Source: Candidatus Nitrososphaera gargensis Ga9.2 (GTDB lineage: Archaea > Thermoproteota > Nitrososphaeria > Nitrososphaerales > Nitrososphaeraceae). Taken from it: 64,000 bases of DNA. The notes beneath the pieces were generated by a model that saw only the letters and a program-made list of their open reading frames with translations, was not told the origin of the DNA and ran no database searches. The stretch is taken from positions 1,984,001 to 2,048,000 of the forward strand of contig NC_018719.1 of the NCBI RefSeq assembly GCF_000303155.1, given 5' to 3'. A program made the position numbers and the translations under genes. Each line of letters starts with the position of its first letter. Within the stretch, counting starts at the first letter, position 1. Shown piece after piece: positions 44,105 to 52,939 of the stretch.

Positions 44105-44905
44105 TTACACGATCTGCGTTGCAAGCTTGAGCGCGCCCATGACTGTGTGCTCCTCCGCTTGAAAGCATTTGATCTGCCTCTTCTCCAGCTCCCTGCTTGT
44201 AAAAGGGCCTATCGATACCACCTTAGTGAGCTCGTCTAGCTGCAGAAGACTACCTGAGGCGGCTGACACTATGCCCATTATCTCAAAGAACGAGCTGACG
44301 TTTGAAGCACTCGTGAAAATGATCGCGTCCACCTTTTTCTGCCGCAAAAGACTGGCAAATTCATGCCAGACCGGCGTTATGGTAGCGCTTGTGCGCACGT
44401 TGTAGAGCAGGACTTCGTCGACTTTAATCCCAAGGCGGCCAAGCGCCTCTGAGGCATACTCGTTTGCAGCGCCGCTCCGGGGGATGATTATCTTTTTCCC
44501 AGCAGGCTCTTTTATCGACGACGACAAGAGTTCGACAAGCCCAGCCGACGAGAATTTTTCTGGCACGAGCCCGACCTTTACGCCCCGCTCTTGCAAGACC
44601 TCTTTTGTCTTTGGTCCGACTGCTATTACCGTGGTGGACTTGAGCGCCGACAGCACCGCTTCATTGCCTGCAAGGTCAAAGAGCACGCTCACCGCCTGAG
44701 GGCTCATGAACGCGCAATAGTCGTGTTTTTCCTTTCGTAACTTTTCTAGGAATTCTTGTCCAACCTCTGCCTCCTTGGGCACTATCTCTATGGTTGGGAG
44801 CGCTATTGGCCTGCCTCCCTGTTTGCTCACCAGCTCTGAAAATTCTTTTGCGTCGCGCTCACTTCTGGTGATTGCAATGATCTTGTTTTTTAGCAGCCCC
44901 GGCAT
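44105..44905 (-). CDS. hemD: Uroporphyrinogen-III synthase
   Basis: 266 residues: KIIAITRSERDAKEFSELVS, GRPIALPTIEIVP, MSPQAVSVLFDLA, VIAVGPKTKEVLQERGVKV, and DAIIFTSASNVSSFFEIMG. The two-lobed HemD fold is clear though the family is poorly conserved. It closes hydroxymethylbilane to uroporphyrinogen III, the branch point to heme, siroheme and cobalamin. Last of the four linked tetrapyrrole genes, 14 bases after cobA. Confidence 0.9.
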   Translation of the reverse strand: MPGLLKNKIIAITRSERDAKEFSELVSKQGGRPIALPTIEIVPKEAEVGQEFLEKLRKEKHDYCAFMSPQAVSVLFDLAGNEAVLSALKSTTVIAVGPKTKEVLQERGVKVGLVPEKFSSAGLVELLSSSIKEPAGKKIIIPRSGAANEYASEALGRLGIKVDEVLLYNVRTSATITPVWHEFASLLRQKKVDAIIFTSASNVSSFFEIMGIVSAASGSLLQLDELTKVVSIGPFTSRELEKRQIKCFQAEEHTVMGALKLATQIV

Positions 44906-44918
44906 ACCCCGGTCGTCA

Positions 44919-45683
44919 TCACCTGAACCACTCTAGGTTTTCAAGGCCGGCAACCTTGCCTATCACGATCACTGCCGGCGGCTTGATGTCTGCCTTTTTG
45001 GCAATGCCTGCAATGGTGCCAAGCGTGCCCCTGACCACCTTCTGCTTCTCGGTCGTGCCACTTGCGACGATCGCCACTTTGGTGCTCTTTTTCATGCCTG
45101 CCCTTGTCAGATCGCGTGAAATCTGATCCAGCTGGCCTATTCCCATCAGGACGACGATCGTGTCGACTGCGCCTGCCAGCTTGTCCCACCTGACAGCAAG
45201 CTCGTCCTTTTCTGCGCCTTCGTGCCCCGTGACTATGGCGACTGAGGAGGAATACCTGCGATGGGTTAGCGGGATGCCGGCATAAGCCGGCGACGCTATC
45301 GCCGACGTGATGCCTGGTATTATCTCAAATTTTATTCCATGTCTGATGAGGTGCTCTGCCTCCTCAGCGCCGCGTCCAAATATGAACGGGTCACCTCCTT
45401 TGAGCCGAAGGACACTCTTGCCTTTTTTCGCGTATTTGACCATAAGCTCGTTTGTTCTGTCCTGATGCGTGGTCGGGTCGCCGACAGTCCTTCCAACATA
45501 AATCTTCTTCGCTCCTGCAGGGATCTGGTCGATTATCTCCTTGCCGACCAGCCTGTCATACAAAACAACGTCGCACGTCTTCAAAAGCTCCATTGCCCGC
45601 AGCGTTATGAGCTTGGGGTCGCCCGGGCCTGCACCGCAGATAAACACCTTGCCTTTTTTTTCCATCATAATTTCCTGTTCCAC
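44919..45683 (-). CDS. cobA: Uroporphyrinogen-III C-methyltransferase (SUMT)
   Basis: 254 residues. SAM-binding motifs GAGPGDPKLITLRAMELL, DVVLYDRLV, RLKGGDPFIFGRGAEEAE and IPGITSAIASPAYAGIPLTH are all intact. It makes precorrin-2 for siroheme and cobalamin, and in archaea also for heme by the siroheme route. Start at ATG 45683, which overlaps hemC by 19 bases; an internal ATG (MEKKGKVFI) would also do. Confidence 0.95.
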   Translation of the reverse strand: MEQEIMMEKKGKVFICGAGPGDPKLITLRAMELLKTCDVVLYDRLVGKEIIDQIPAGAKKIYVGRTVGDPTTHQDRTNELMVKYAKKGKSVLRLKGGDPFIFGRGAEEAEHLIRHGIKFEIIPGITSAIASPAYAGIPLTHRRYSSSVAIVTGHEGAEKDELAVRWDKLAGAVDTIVVLMGIGQLDQISRDLTRAGMKKSTKVAIVASGTTEKQKVVRGTLGTIAGIAKKADIKPPAVIVIGKVAGLENLEWFR

Positions 45684-46612
45684 TCGTCTACAGCCCTGCG
45701 CCAGCCCTCTGCCATCTCCATCGCGCCTTGCTTGACCAGCATGCCGGCGACTTTATCGCCCAGCTTTTCCGGCTCGCTAGCCTTGCCAACCTTTTTCACC
45801 TTGATGTTGCGCGAGCCGTCTGCAGAAAATACACTTGCATAGAGCGTGATCTTGTCGCCGTTGGTCACGGCCACCGCACCCAGAGGAAACCTGCAGCCGC
45901 CTTCAACCTTTTTTATCAGAGCCCGCTCTGCCAGCACTTCGGCGCGAGAGCGCGAGTCCTCTATCTGCCCAAGCATCCTAATGAGGGCCTTGTCATCGCG
46001 CCTGCACACGATCGCTATCGCTCCTTGGCCCGGTGCCGGGACAAAGTCTCTGATGCTAAAGCGCTCGACTATTACGTCTTTCATGCCGATGCGGGTCAGA
46101 CCTGCCTCTGCAAGAACCACCGCCCCATACTCGCCGCTAATCACCTTTTTTACTCTCGTCTCGACATTGCCCCTTATCGGCATGACATTGAGGTCCGGCC
46201 TGTACTTGGTCAGCTGCACCGCACGCCGGAGGCTGCTCGTGCCAATGACCGAGCCGGGAGCAAGCTCTTTGAGCTTTTGGCCCTTGTCGTTGACGAGCAC
46301 GTCGTTTGGGCTTGCCCTCTTTGGGATGCACGCCACCACCAGCTCCTCTGATAGGTCGGAGGGTATGTCCTTGAGGCTGTGGACAGCAAAGTCTGCCTCG
46401 CCTTTCTTGACAGCTTCGTTCACCTCTTTTTCAAAGATCCCCTTTTCGTCCATGGTAAAGAGGGGTCGCTTGTCCACATCGCCCTTGGTGCTTATCGTAA
46501 CAACTTCAAAGCGCACGCCCGGATGGGCCCTGCGCAATGCAGCAAGCGCTATCTCTGTCTGGGCTATTGCAAGCCTGCTGCCCCTGGTGCCAACCCAAAT
46601 CGACTTCTTCAT
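45665..46612 (-). CDS. hemC: Hydroxymethylbilane synthase
   Basis: 315 residues: TRGSRLAIAQTEIALAALR, FAVHSLKDIPSDL, VIGTSSLRRAVQLTKYRPDL, RGNVETRVKKV. The dipyrromethane cofactor cysteine is in VEGGCRFPLGAVAV. It links four porphobilinogens to hydroxymethylbilane. Overlaps hemL by four bases and cobA by 19, so the operon is tightly coupled. Confidence 0.96.
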   Translation of the reverse strand: MKKSIWVGTRGSRLAIAQTEIALAALRRAHPGVRFEVVTISTKGDVDKRPLFTMDEKGIFEKEVNEAVKKGEADFAVHSLKDIPSDLSEELVVACIPKRASPNDVLVNDKGQKLKELAPGSVIGTSSLRRAVQLTKYRPDLNVMPIRGNVETRVKKVISGEYGAVVLAEAGLTRIGMKDVIVERFSIRDFVPAPGQGAIAIVCRRDDKALIRMLGQIEDSRSRAEVLAERALIKKVEGGCRFPLGAVAVTNGDKITLYASVFSADGSRNIKVKKVGKASEPEKLGDKVAGMLVKQGAMEMAEGWRRAVDEWNRKL

Positions 46613-47886
46613 TGTTGTTTCTTTATCCTGCGAAACGCTTCGCTGTATGCTTCAATGGTCTTGTCTGCGTCGTCTTCGCTGTGTGCGTACGAAACAAAGC
46701 ATGTCTCAAACTGCGAAGGCGGGATGAATACGTCGCGCTTTAGTAGCTCGTCAAACAGCCTGCGGAATATTGCCGCGTTTGACTTTTTGGCGCTTGCCTC
46801 ATCCTTCACCTTTTCGCCGGTAAAGAACAGCTGGAACATCGAGCCTATCGAGTTTACAGTGCAATCCAGCTGTGCTGCCGACAGCGCGTCCTTGATCCCG
46901 TCGACAATGCTATCGCACGTTCTTGCTATCTTGGGGTAGATCGCGTTCTTGGCCTCGATCAAAGTTTCAAGCGTGGCGATGGCGGCCGCCACCGATACGG
47001 AGTTGCCGGCAAACGTGCTTGCCTGGTACGCAGCGCCGGCAGGCGCAAGCTTGCTCATTATCTCCCTCTTGCCGGCAATCGCCGCTATTGGCAGGCCGTT
47101 GCCAAGCGCCTTTGCAAACGCTGCCAGATCGGGCTTGATGCCAAAGAACTCGCTAGCTCCGCCAAGCTGCAGGCGAAAGCCCGTCACAACTTCGTCAAAT
47201 ATCAGAACCACGTCGTTCTGCTCCGTTATCCTTCTCACCTCGTTAAGGTACCTCTTTTCCGGCAGCACGAGCCCAATGTTTGCAAGCACCGGCTCTATTA
47301 TGACGCACGCAGTATCGCGGTTCTTTTCGATTGCGCGCTCAAGCGCCGCTGGGTCATTGTACGGCACAACGGCTGTTTGCGCCGACGCCTCTTCAAGCAC
47401 GCCTTCTGACGCCGGCATGCTGGCCGCGCCAGACCCTGCCTTTGCAAGGACATAGTCATGCGCGCCGTGGTACCCGCCTTCAAATTTTATCACACATTTA
47501 CGCTTTGTAAATGCCCGGGCGAGCCTGATAGCGTGCATTGTGGCTTCAGAACCCGTGTTGAGAAGCCGGGCCATTTCGGCGCATGGGACGACCTTGCAAA
47601 TCATTTCTGCCAGTTTTATCTCCCGCTCTGTAGGCACACAAAAGAGTGTCCCATTATCAAGCTGCGACCTGACCGCCTCTATCACCGAGGAGTAGCCGTG
47701 GCCGAGTACCATCGCGCCGTATCCCATGCAATAGTCAAGGTATGTCTTGTGGTCGGCCGTGGTGAGCTTGCTGCCCCTTGCAGAGGTGGCAAAGAAGGGG
47801 TAAGGCTCGTAAAAGCGCACCGGGCTGTTGACGCCGCCGGGCAAAACCTTCTTGGCCCTGCCAAAGAGCTGTTCAGACCTGTTCAA
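46609..47886 (-). CDS. hemL: Glutamate-1-semialdehyde 2,1-aminomutase
   Basis: 425 residues of a class III aminotransferase-fold mutase: LFGRAKKVLPGGVNSPVR, GYGAMVLGHGYSSV, LNTGSEATMHAIRLAR, FEGGYHGAHDYVLAKAG, IIEPVLANIGLVLP, and the PLP lysine in DLAAFAKALGNGLPIAAIAG. It converts glutamate-1-semialdehyde to 5-aminolevulinate in the C5 route. First of hemL-hemC-cobA-hemD; hemA and hemB are not within the window. TATAAT-like promoter at about 47910-47923. Confidence 0.96.
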   Translation of the reverse strand: MNRSEQLFGRAKKVLPGGVNSPVRFYEPYPFFATSARGSKLTTADHKTYLDYCMGYGAMVLGHGYSSVIEAVRSQLDNGTLFCVPTEREIKLAEMICKVVPCAEMARLLNTGSEATMHAIRLARAFTKRKCVIKFEGGYHGAHDYVLAKAGSGAASMPASEGVLEEASAQTAVVPYNDPAALERAIEKNRDTACVIIEPVLANIGLVLPEKRYLNEVRRITEQNDVVLIFDEVVTGFRLQLGGASEFFGIKPDLAAFAKALGNGLPIAAIAGKREIMSKLAPAGAAYQASTFAGNSVSVAAAIATLETLIEAKNAIYPKIARTCDSIVDGIKDALSAAQLDCTVNSIGSMFQLFFTGEKVKDEASAKKSNAAIFRRLFDELLKRDVFIPPSQFETCFVSYAHSEDDADKTIEAYSEAFRRIKKQQ

Positions 47887-47984
47887 CTATGTGTAAGAGC
47901 TCTCTGTCGAGTATAATAATTGTAATGCTAATTAAACGGCAGACTGCAAAAAGAGACGTGCCGGCATTATTGTTCTCTAGCCTC

Positions 47985-48452
47985 ATGGATGACCTGCGCC
48001 ACAACATCGAGAGCAACCGCGACGCCCTTGCTGCGGCATTGAAGAGAAGCCCCAACATGGCATACCAAAAGGTGAACGAGCTGGCGCTTTTCGTCGGCTT
48101 CCGCCACGGCGTCGACCTGCAATTGCACTTTCCGGAGCCGGCCAAGATCTCTGACATTGGCTCGTACGGCACAGAAAACGTGGGCATTGTGGTCGACAAG
48201 TTTCGCAAGACTTTCCCTGTCCCTAGAGAGGCTGTGAAGCAGAAGGCGGTCGAGCTTTTAGGCAGCGACGCCCGGCCGCAGGACGCCTACATGTACGAGG
48301 GCAAGGAGGGTGTCAAGGTAATCATGCCAGAAGGCAGGATAGAAATCCTGCCCGGCTCGGTGCATTTTTGGTGCAGGATAGACGAGAGGGTCAGGTCATA
48401 TGCAGACTGGCTTGTTGAAAACGTGTATTTCCCGAACAAGACCTCAGGATGA
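47985..48452 (+). CDS. Conserved-looking hypothetical protein
   Basis: 156 residues from ATG 47985 (MDDLRHNIESNRDALAAALK), chosen because the upstream in-frame codons are hydrophobic and cover the hemL promoter. Further text: YQKVNELALFVGFRHGVDLQ, TENVGIVVDKFRKTFPVPR, VKVIMPEGRIEILPGSVHFW. Soluble alpha/beta character, no known motif. Diverges from hemL. Confidence 0.6.
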   Translation: MDDLRHNIESNRDALAAALKRSPNMAYQKVNELALFVGFRHGVDLQLHFPEPAKISDIGSYGTENVGIVVDKFRKTFPVPREAVKQKAVELLGSDARPQDAYMYEGKEGVKVIMPEGRIEILPGSVHFWCRIDERVRSYADWLVENVYFPNKTSG

Positions 48453-48517
48453 TGTGAATCGTTTCTGGATTGCCAATACTTTCAATGACGACATCGTGTG
48501 ATTCTCTTTTTTTGCCT

Positions 48518-49222
48518 TTAGACTCCTGAAGCCCGGACAAGCTCATACCTGTACTGCAGGTTGTCTTCTGGGTCATAAACCTCTGCCTTGACTGGCAGAG
48601 GCATGTCGCGGACGACCCAGATCTTGCTTGTCTTGTCCGCCAGCTTGTAGCTCAGGACAAAAGCGTCAAACGTCCCTGCCTGCGTCTGCACCGTCTCCTC
48701 TCCGGTGACCCGCACTATGACTTCTGACGACTGGTAAAATATCTGGTTCCACGGTGCACCCACCACCAGGTACTTTGGGCTATCGCCGTACTCCATTTCC
48801 CGGACGGCAAAGATCGACGACTGTATGGGGTCAAAATAGGGCCTGAACGATTCGTCCAACTGTCCTTCCCTTGTCAGCTCCTTTGACATCGTCATGGTGT
48901 TCTCGACAACAGTCTGACCTGTCCCGTTGACAATCGTGAATTCAACGTTCCAGTTGTCGTCGCCGGCCTCAGTAAAGACCATGGAAACCTGCGCAGAATC
49001 AAGCGAACTTGCCTCGCTCTTGGCAGTCAGGGAATAATCAAGCGCTGTCCCGTCCTTTATGTTGCCCCCCACCACCCAGATATCCTCGGCCGTGGGCGGA
49101 GTTAGAATCGGCCGGCCTGGAGCAGAAAACCCTCCTCCGGCAGCAATGATGCCTACGCTCACTCCTACTCCGACTGCAGCGAACACCGCAGTCATGATTG
49201 CTACGCGCCGCTTTGGAGACAC
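48518..49222 (-). CDS. Membrane-anchored exported protein
   Basis: 234 residues: basic start, one helix (VAIMTAVFAAVGVGVSVGII), then a beta-rich external domain (TAEDIWVVGGNIKDGTALDY, WNVEFTIVNGTGQTVVE, SPKYLVVGAPWNQIFYQSSE, TFDAFVLSYKLADKTSKIWV). No cysteines. Looks like a thaumarchaeal surface protein of unknown role. Alone. Confidence 0.65.
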   Translation of the reverse strand: MSPKRRVAIMTAVFAAVGVGVSVGIIAAGGGFSAPGRPILTPPTAEDIWVVGGNIKDGTALDYSLTAKSEASSLDSAQVSMVFTEAGDDNWNVEFTIVNGTGQTVVENTMTMSKELTREGQLDESFRPYFDPIQSSIFAVREMEYGDSPKYLVVGAPWNQIFYQSSEVIVRVTGEETVQTQAGTFDAFVLSYKLADKTSKIWVVRDMPLPVKAEVYDPEDNLQYRYELVRASGV

Positions 49223-49270
49223 TCTATTCTGATTTTGTACCTGTGGTTATTTAAGCATAGATTTTTCTTC

Positions 49271-49549
49271 TTACTTTTCTAGGTCTGGCGCAACATACTC
49301 GCCGATCTGGTTGTATATCTTCAAGAAGCGGTTGCCCTTGTCAGTCGTCTTGTAGATCTGCTCCCCCTCGATGTATTCAAGCAGCTTGTTTTCAACCAGC
49401 ACTGTAAGGTACTCTTTCAGCTGGGCGTACGATAAGAACGCTTTGTACATTATCTTGGTCTTTGTAACGCCGCCATTTGCAGCTTCTAGAATTTGTGCAG
49501 TTATATCAGTTCTGCTTCTATATTTCATTGGGTATCGTAATACAGACAT
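49271..49549 (-). CDS. Winged-helix transcriptional regulator
   Basis: 92 residues: MKYRSRTDITAQILEAANGG, KTKIMYKAFLSYAQLKEYL, NKLLEYIEGEQIYKTTDKGN and RFLKIYNQIGEYVAPDL. The closest paralog of the 37530 gene and of the dead copy at 20964. Start taken at the Met before KYRSRTD, or six codons earlier (MSVLRYP). Confidence 0.85.
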   Translation of the reverse strand: MSVLRYPMKYRSRTDITAQILEAANGGVTKTKIMYKAFLSYAQLKEYLTVLVENKLLEYIEGEQIYKTTDKGNRFLKIYNQIGEYVAPDLEK

Positions 49550-49618
49550 TCATAAAAACGTCTTGAACAAATCTTTTAGAAAATTTTTCTGGCTGTAAAA
49601 TAAAGGGTAGGGGACTCT

Positions 49619-50002
49619 TCAGGCCGGAGCCGTCGTCTTTTCCTTGGAAGCTTCCCTACTGACCGTCTCCCTCATCGTCTGAGCAGTGTCGCGAGCCGTA
49701 GCCCCGGTTTCTTCAGCCGCGCTTAGTGTCTCCCTTATGACGCCGCGCTTTTTCAGGTCGTTTGCGACTTCGTTTATCTCCTTGGCGCTGTCGCGCGCAG
49801 CCAGCGTAGCCTCGCGCACGGCTTCCGTGAGTTCTTCTATCGCGCCGCTCTGCCGGATTATCTTGACCGTCTCGCGCATCTTGGTGGACTCTTCCCTTAT
49901 TCTTCTGGCAATATTCTTGATCGCTTCGGCGGTCTGCTCTGGCGTCATTTCTTTTATGCTGGTAGTAGTGGTGCCGGCATTACTATTGTTAGTAGTAGAC
50001 AT
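49619..50002 (-). CDS. Helical repeat (coiled-coil) protein A
   Basis: 127 residues, helical throughout: PEQTAEAIKNIARRIREEST, MRETVKIIRQSGAIEELTEA, VREATLAARDSAKEINEVAN, with Thr/Ser-rich ends. Spaced R-E-x3-A heptads suggest apolipoprotein- or LEA-like surface-binding helices. Paired with a similar protein 45 bases upstream on the same strand. Confidence 0.6.
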   Translation of the reverse strand: MSTTNNSNAGTTTTSIKEMTPEQTAEAIKNIARRIREESTKMRETVKIIRQSGAIEELTEAVREATLAARDSAKEINEVANDLKKRGVIRETLSAAEETGATARDTAQTMRETVSREASKEKTTAPA

Positions 50003-50047
50003 TGAAATTAATATGATGTCATCCTATAAAAGAGGAACCGTCGTCTA

Positions 50048-50539
50048 CTATTTGTTGTGCCCGCCAAGCGCGTTCCTAGTTTCGCGCACGGCCTCTTCGG
50101 CGTCGTGGATCACTCCTTCTTTCTTTGAAGACACGACGGTGAGCTTTAATTCATCGATAAGCCCGGAAATGGAGCGCAGCATCTCCTTTATCGCGTCCAC
50201 GGTCTCGCCCATGTTCTTAGCATCGCCCATGGAGCTGATGGTGCCTCTGGCAGATTTCATCGTCTCCTTTGCCTCGTCAAGGACGCCCGAGTTTCTTAGC
50301 TCGGTCGTGACTTTTTCCATCCGTGCGCCGGTATTCTCTATGGACTCGGCCATCTTGCGCATGTTCTCGATGTTTTCCACCATGGCAGGGTCCTTGAGCG
50401 ATTCAATTATCTCACGGGCAGTCTTGGCAACCTCGCGTATCTTTTCAAGCGATTCTTGCACGTCCGGCGAGCCAAGTTCTCTTATTATTTCCACTGCATC
50501 TGACGCAGTCTCTTTTATGTCCTTGAGCCTTTCTGCCAT
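50048..50539 (-). CDS. Helical repeat (coiled-coil) protein B
   Basis: 163 residues: RLKDIKETASDAVEIIRELG, VQESLEKIREVAKTAREIIE, NIENMRKMAESIENTGARME, MGETVDAIKEMLRSISGLID. Repeats of about 25-33 residues separated by short Gly/Pro-free turns. Likely a companion of protein A. Function unknown; membrane or nucleoid surface binding are possibilities only. Confidence 0.6.
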   Translation of the reverse strand: MAERLKDIKETASDAVEIIRELGSPDVQESLEKIREVAKTAREIIESLKDPAMVENIENMRKMAESIENTGARMEKVTTELRNSGVLDEAKETMKSARGTISSMGDAKNMGETVDAIKEMLRSISGLIDELKLTVVSSKKEGVIHDAEEAVRETRNALGGHNK

Positions 50540-50611
50540 TTACGTTAAGATAACGCATTCTGGGTTAATTGTAAAGCGGTGAAAGTTTCCGGTGGATATC
50601 TTCTAGGATGA

Positions 50612-51013
50612 TTATCTGATACTCATTTTCATTATCCTATCCCACAGCCTATCTGGGACTGGCATCACCGACAGCCTTGATATCCTCACCAGCTCCCAAT
50701 CAGAAAACGCCGAGTCTCGCTTTATTGCGTCAAGTGTCACCGGCTTGGCAAGCCTCCCGGCTGGCCGTACATCGACCACTACAAGCGACCTATCTTTTGG
50801 GTCCGGATATGGATCGGATGTTATTTCCATGATGCCTACCACCTGCTTTTCTTCGCCGGTATGGTAAAACAGCGCCCTGTCGCCCTTTTTCACGCTCCTT
50901 AGGTGCTTGAGGGCTAGGTTGTTTGCCACCCCGTCCCATATCGTCTTGCCGTCCTTTTCCAGCTGTGAATAGTTGTAAGTGGAGGGCTCTTGCTTGAACA
51001 GCCAGTATGCCAT
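50612..51013 (-). CDS. EVE-domain (PUA-like) protein
   Basis: 133 residues: MAYWLFKQEPSTYNYSQLEK, WDGVANNLALKHLRSVKKGD, ALFYHTGEEKQVVGIMEIT, RDSAFSDWELVRISRLSVMP. A stand-alone EVE domain, which reads modified bases (5-methylcytosine-type DNA or RNA marks). Length matches the family. Alone, near two cysteine protein genes. Confidence 0.9.
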   Translation of the reverse strand: MAYWLFKQEPSTYNYSQLEKDGKTIWDGVANNLALKHLRSVKKGDRALFYHTGEEKQVVGIMEITSDPYPDPKDRSLVVVDVRPAGRLAKPVTLDAIKRDSAFSDWELVRISRLSVMPVPDRLWDRIMKMSIR

Positions 51014-51043
51014 GCGCAGGGTAACTGGCCGGTGGTAAAAAAG

Positions 51044-51415
51044 TTATACGACGTCTGCCGTTGTTACCTTTTCCTTGTTCTTCTCGGTGTCTATATTCAG
51101 GCCCGCGGTCGGGGTGCGGGTATCGTGCAGCTTGTCATAGTTAGGCTCGTACTGAGAGCAGCAGCCATGAGGCGCGATCACCGAAGAGGTCTTGCCTAGA
51201 ACGTCAGGACCTTCATTATCCACCAGCATGCACTTGCCTCCGCCTTGGTTTATCCAGTAGATGCAGTTGTAGCAGAAGTAGCCTTCATGCAGGTTCGAAT
51301 CAGAGAACTTATCATACTCGATGTAAGAAGCTTGGAGCTTGTTCCTCTTCTTGAATTTGGTCAGGTTGTCTATATTTCCAAAAGCTTCCTTGATCTTTTG
51401 CTCGATCTCTGTCAT
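51044..51415 (-). CDS. Four-cysteine protein, HiPIP-like layout, copy 1
   Basis: 123 residues: IEYDKFSDSNLHEGYFCYNC, IYWINQGGGKCMLVDNEGPD, IAPHGCCSQYEPNYDKLHDT. The order C-x2-C, then C, then C-C with GPDV and IAPHG between resembles high-potential iron-sulfur proteins, in which four cysteines hold one [4Fe-4S]. A related copy lies five bases upstream. Possibly an electron carrier or redox sensor. Confidence 0.65.
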   Translation of the reverse strand: MTEIEQKIKEAFGNIDNLTKFKKRNKLQASYIEYDKFSDSNLHEGYFCYNCIYWINQGGGKCMLVDNEGPDVLGKTSSVIAPHGCCSQYEPNYDKLHDTRTPTAGLNIDTEKNKEKVTTADVV

Positions 51416-51419
51416 TTAC

Positions 51420-51680
51420 TTATCGCGCCTCCTTTTCGTTAGGGTCCCACAGCGTGCACAGGCCATATGGGGCGATGATCCCGGACTCTCTGCCGTTCAC
51501 GTCCGGCCCGCCGTCCTCGACTATGGCGCAGTGGTTGTCCTTAATGAAGTATATGCAGTTGTAGCAGAAATACCCTGTGTGGAGGTCGGCGTTCTTAAAG
51601 TGGTCTATTTCTATGTACCCTGAAGCCGCTTTTGACAGCTTTGGGTACTGCCTATCGGTAGCGATAACCTCGCTTGCCAT
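51420..51680 (-). CDS. Four-cysteine protein, HiPIP-like layout, copy 2
   Basis: 86 residues: GYIEIDHFKNADLHTGYFCY, NCIYFIKDNHCAIVEDGGPD, ESGIIAPYGLCTLWDPNEK. Same pattern as copy 1 with exactly four cysteines, and shorter at both ends. Five bases from copy 1, so certainly co-transcribed. The two share about half of the residues in the cysteine core, so a tandem duplication is likely. Confidence 0.65.
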   Translation of the reverse strand: MASEVIATDRQYPKLSKAASGYIEIDHFKNADLHTGYFCYNCIYFIKDNHCAIVEDGGPDVNGRESGIIAPYGLCTLWDPNEKEAR

Positions 51681-51736
51681 GATCGCATCGCTGCATCATG
51701 ATATAAAACAACTTTATGATTTTGTAGAGGAAAAAA

Positions 51737-51868
51737 TTACTTGCCAGCATTTCTTCTAAGTTCGCTTGTCAGCCTCTTCAGTCTTGACCACCTCAAGAAA
51801 AACTTGGATGCTATTATTGCTCCCACGATAACTGCCCAGACCCACAGCGGAGGACCCTCAATCGCCAC
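51737..51868 (-). CDS. Small single-helix membrane protein
   Basis: 43 residues from GTG 51868: VAIEGPPLWVWAVIVGAIIA then SKFFLRWSRLKRLTSELRR. One membrane helix and a basic cytosolic tail. The frame is open further upstream into the reductase gene, so the start is uncertain. Same direction as the reductase. Confidence 0.5.
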   Translation of the reverse strand: MAIEGPPLWVWAVIVGAIIASKFFLRWSRLKRLTSELRRNAGK

Positions 51869-51884
51869 ATCTTTCTCAGGGGCA

Positions 51885-52852
51885 TCAAAGAGATTTATGC
51901 CCTTCCACTTTTGCCTTGACAGCCTCCTTCAGTAATTTTTCATAGATCGATATGGCCACACGCGCGCCCGCTGCTGCGGCCAGTACCACAAAGTGCCTGT
52001 CAGTATCTACGTCGCCGGCTGCATAAACGCTAGGCATCGTCATCTGCTGCTCGCTACCGACCTTGACGTATCTTTCGTCCAACTTGCACCCAAGACGCTC
52101 AGCCAGCTTGCTCTGCACATGGTAGCCGAGCTTGTAAAACACCACGTCTGCAGAATAGCGCCGGCCTCCTGTGCATATCAGCTCTTTTGGAAGCCCGCCG
52201 CGCCTGCCTGCTATGTGCTTTATCGTGTCGTTCACCACCTTGATGCCAAGTGCTGCCGCCTCGTCCCTTTCATTTTTGCTCAGCCTGCACTTGCGTAAAA
52301 ACATCGTGATATCCTGTGTCCAAGAAATTCCTTTGCAAAAGATAATGGGTTCTTTCCAGACACGATCACGGCAAGCCTCCTGCCGGCAGTTTCAAGCCCA
52401 TCGCAGTATGGACAGTGCCATGCCCCGTCATCGTCAAATTTCTCGAGATTCTTTATTCTGGGCTTGATGTCCTGCACGCCCGTCGCAATAACCACGTACC
52501 TTGCCTGAAAGGTTAGCGCGCCTGTCATGACTGCAAAATGCCTACCACGCCTTTTGACAGCACGCACCGTGCTCCTGACCACTATTATTGATCTGTACTT
52601 GGCTACATCTGCACACATCTTCCCAATGAGCGCTTTGGGAGACGAGTTCTCAAGGCCCGGGTAGCCGTGCACACGTCTGGTCATCGAGTTCCTTGCTCTG
52701 CCGCCATCAAATACGACTGCTGAAACAAGATACCGCCCAAACAAGAGCGCCGCCGAAAGCCCTGCATATCCTGCCCCGATGATTGCCACATCGAATAAAT
52801 TTTTCTGGCCTGCCTTCTTTTCTTCTCCAATCAGACCTGCAGCTCTTGCCAC
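51885..52852 (-). pseudogene. Thioredoxin-reductase-like flavoprotein, frameshifted
   Basis: The first frame (52280-52852) has FAD motif VAIIGAGYAGLSAALLFGR, YPGLENSSPKALIG, VVIATGVQD and the disulfide WHCPYCDGLETAGRR, then goes wrong at about 52325. The second frame (51885-52304) continues WTQDITMFLRKCRLSKNERD, VVFYKLGYHVQSKLAERLG and the FAD end SVYAAGDVDTDRHFVVLAA. One base shift joins them. The active site is CPYC rather than the usual CAxC. Length of the joined protein, about 320, is normal. Pseudogene or sequence error. Confidence 0.8.
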
Positions 52853-52939
52853 GATAATGTAACAGATACTAAAAATAAAATACCATAAAGTGGTGCGTAA
52901 CTGGAAGGCCTAATAACTAGGGCGCGCATTACGTAAGCT

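Noticed and set aside
45846-46727. Rightward 293-codon frame over hemC
   Set aside because: Antisense of a clearly recognised hemC; no protein features of its own.
51885-52852. Programmed frameshift joining the two halves of the reductase
   Set aside because: No slippery heptamer with a downstream structure is evident, and the family is not known to use frameshifting.
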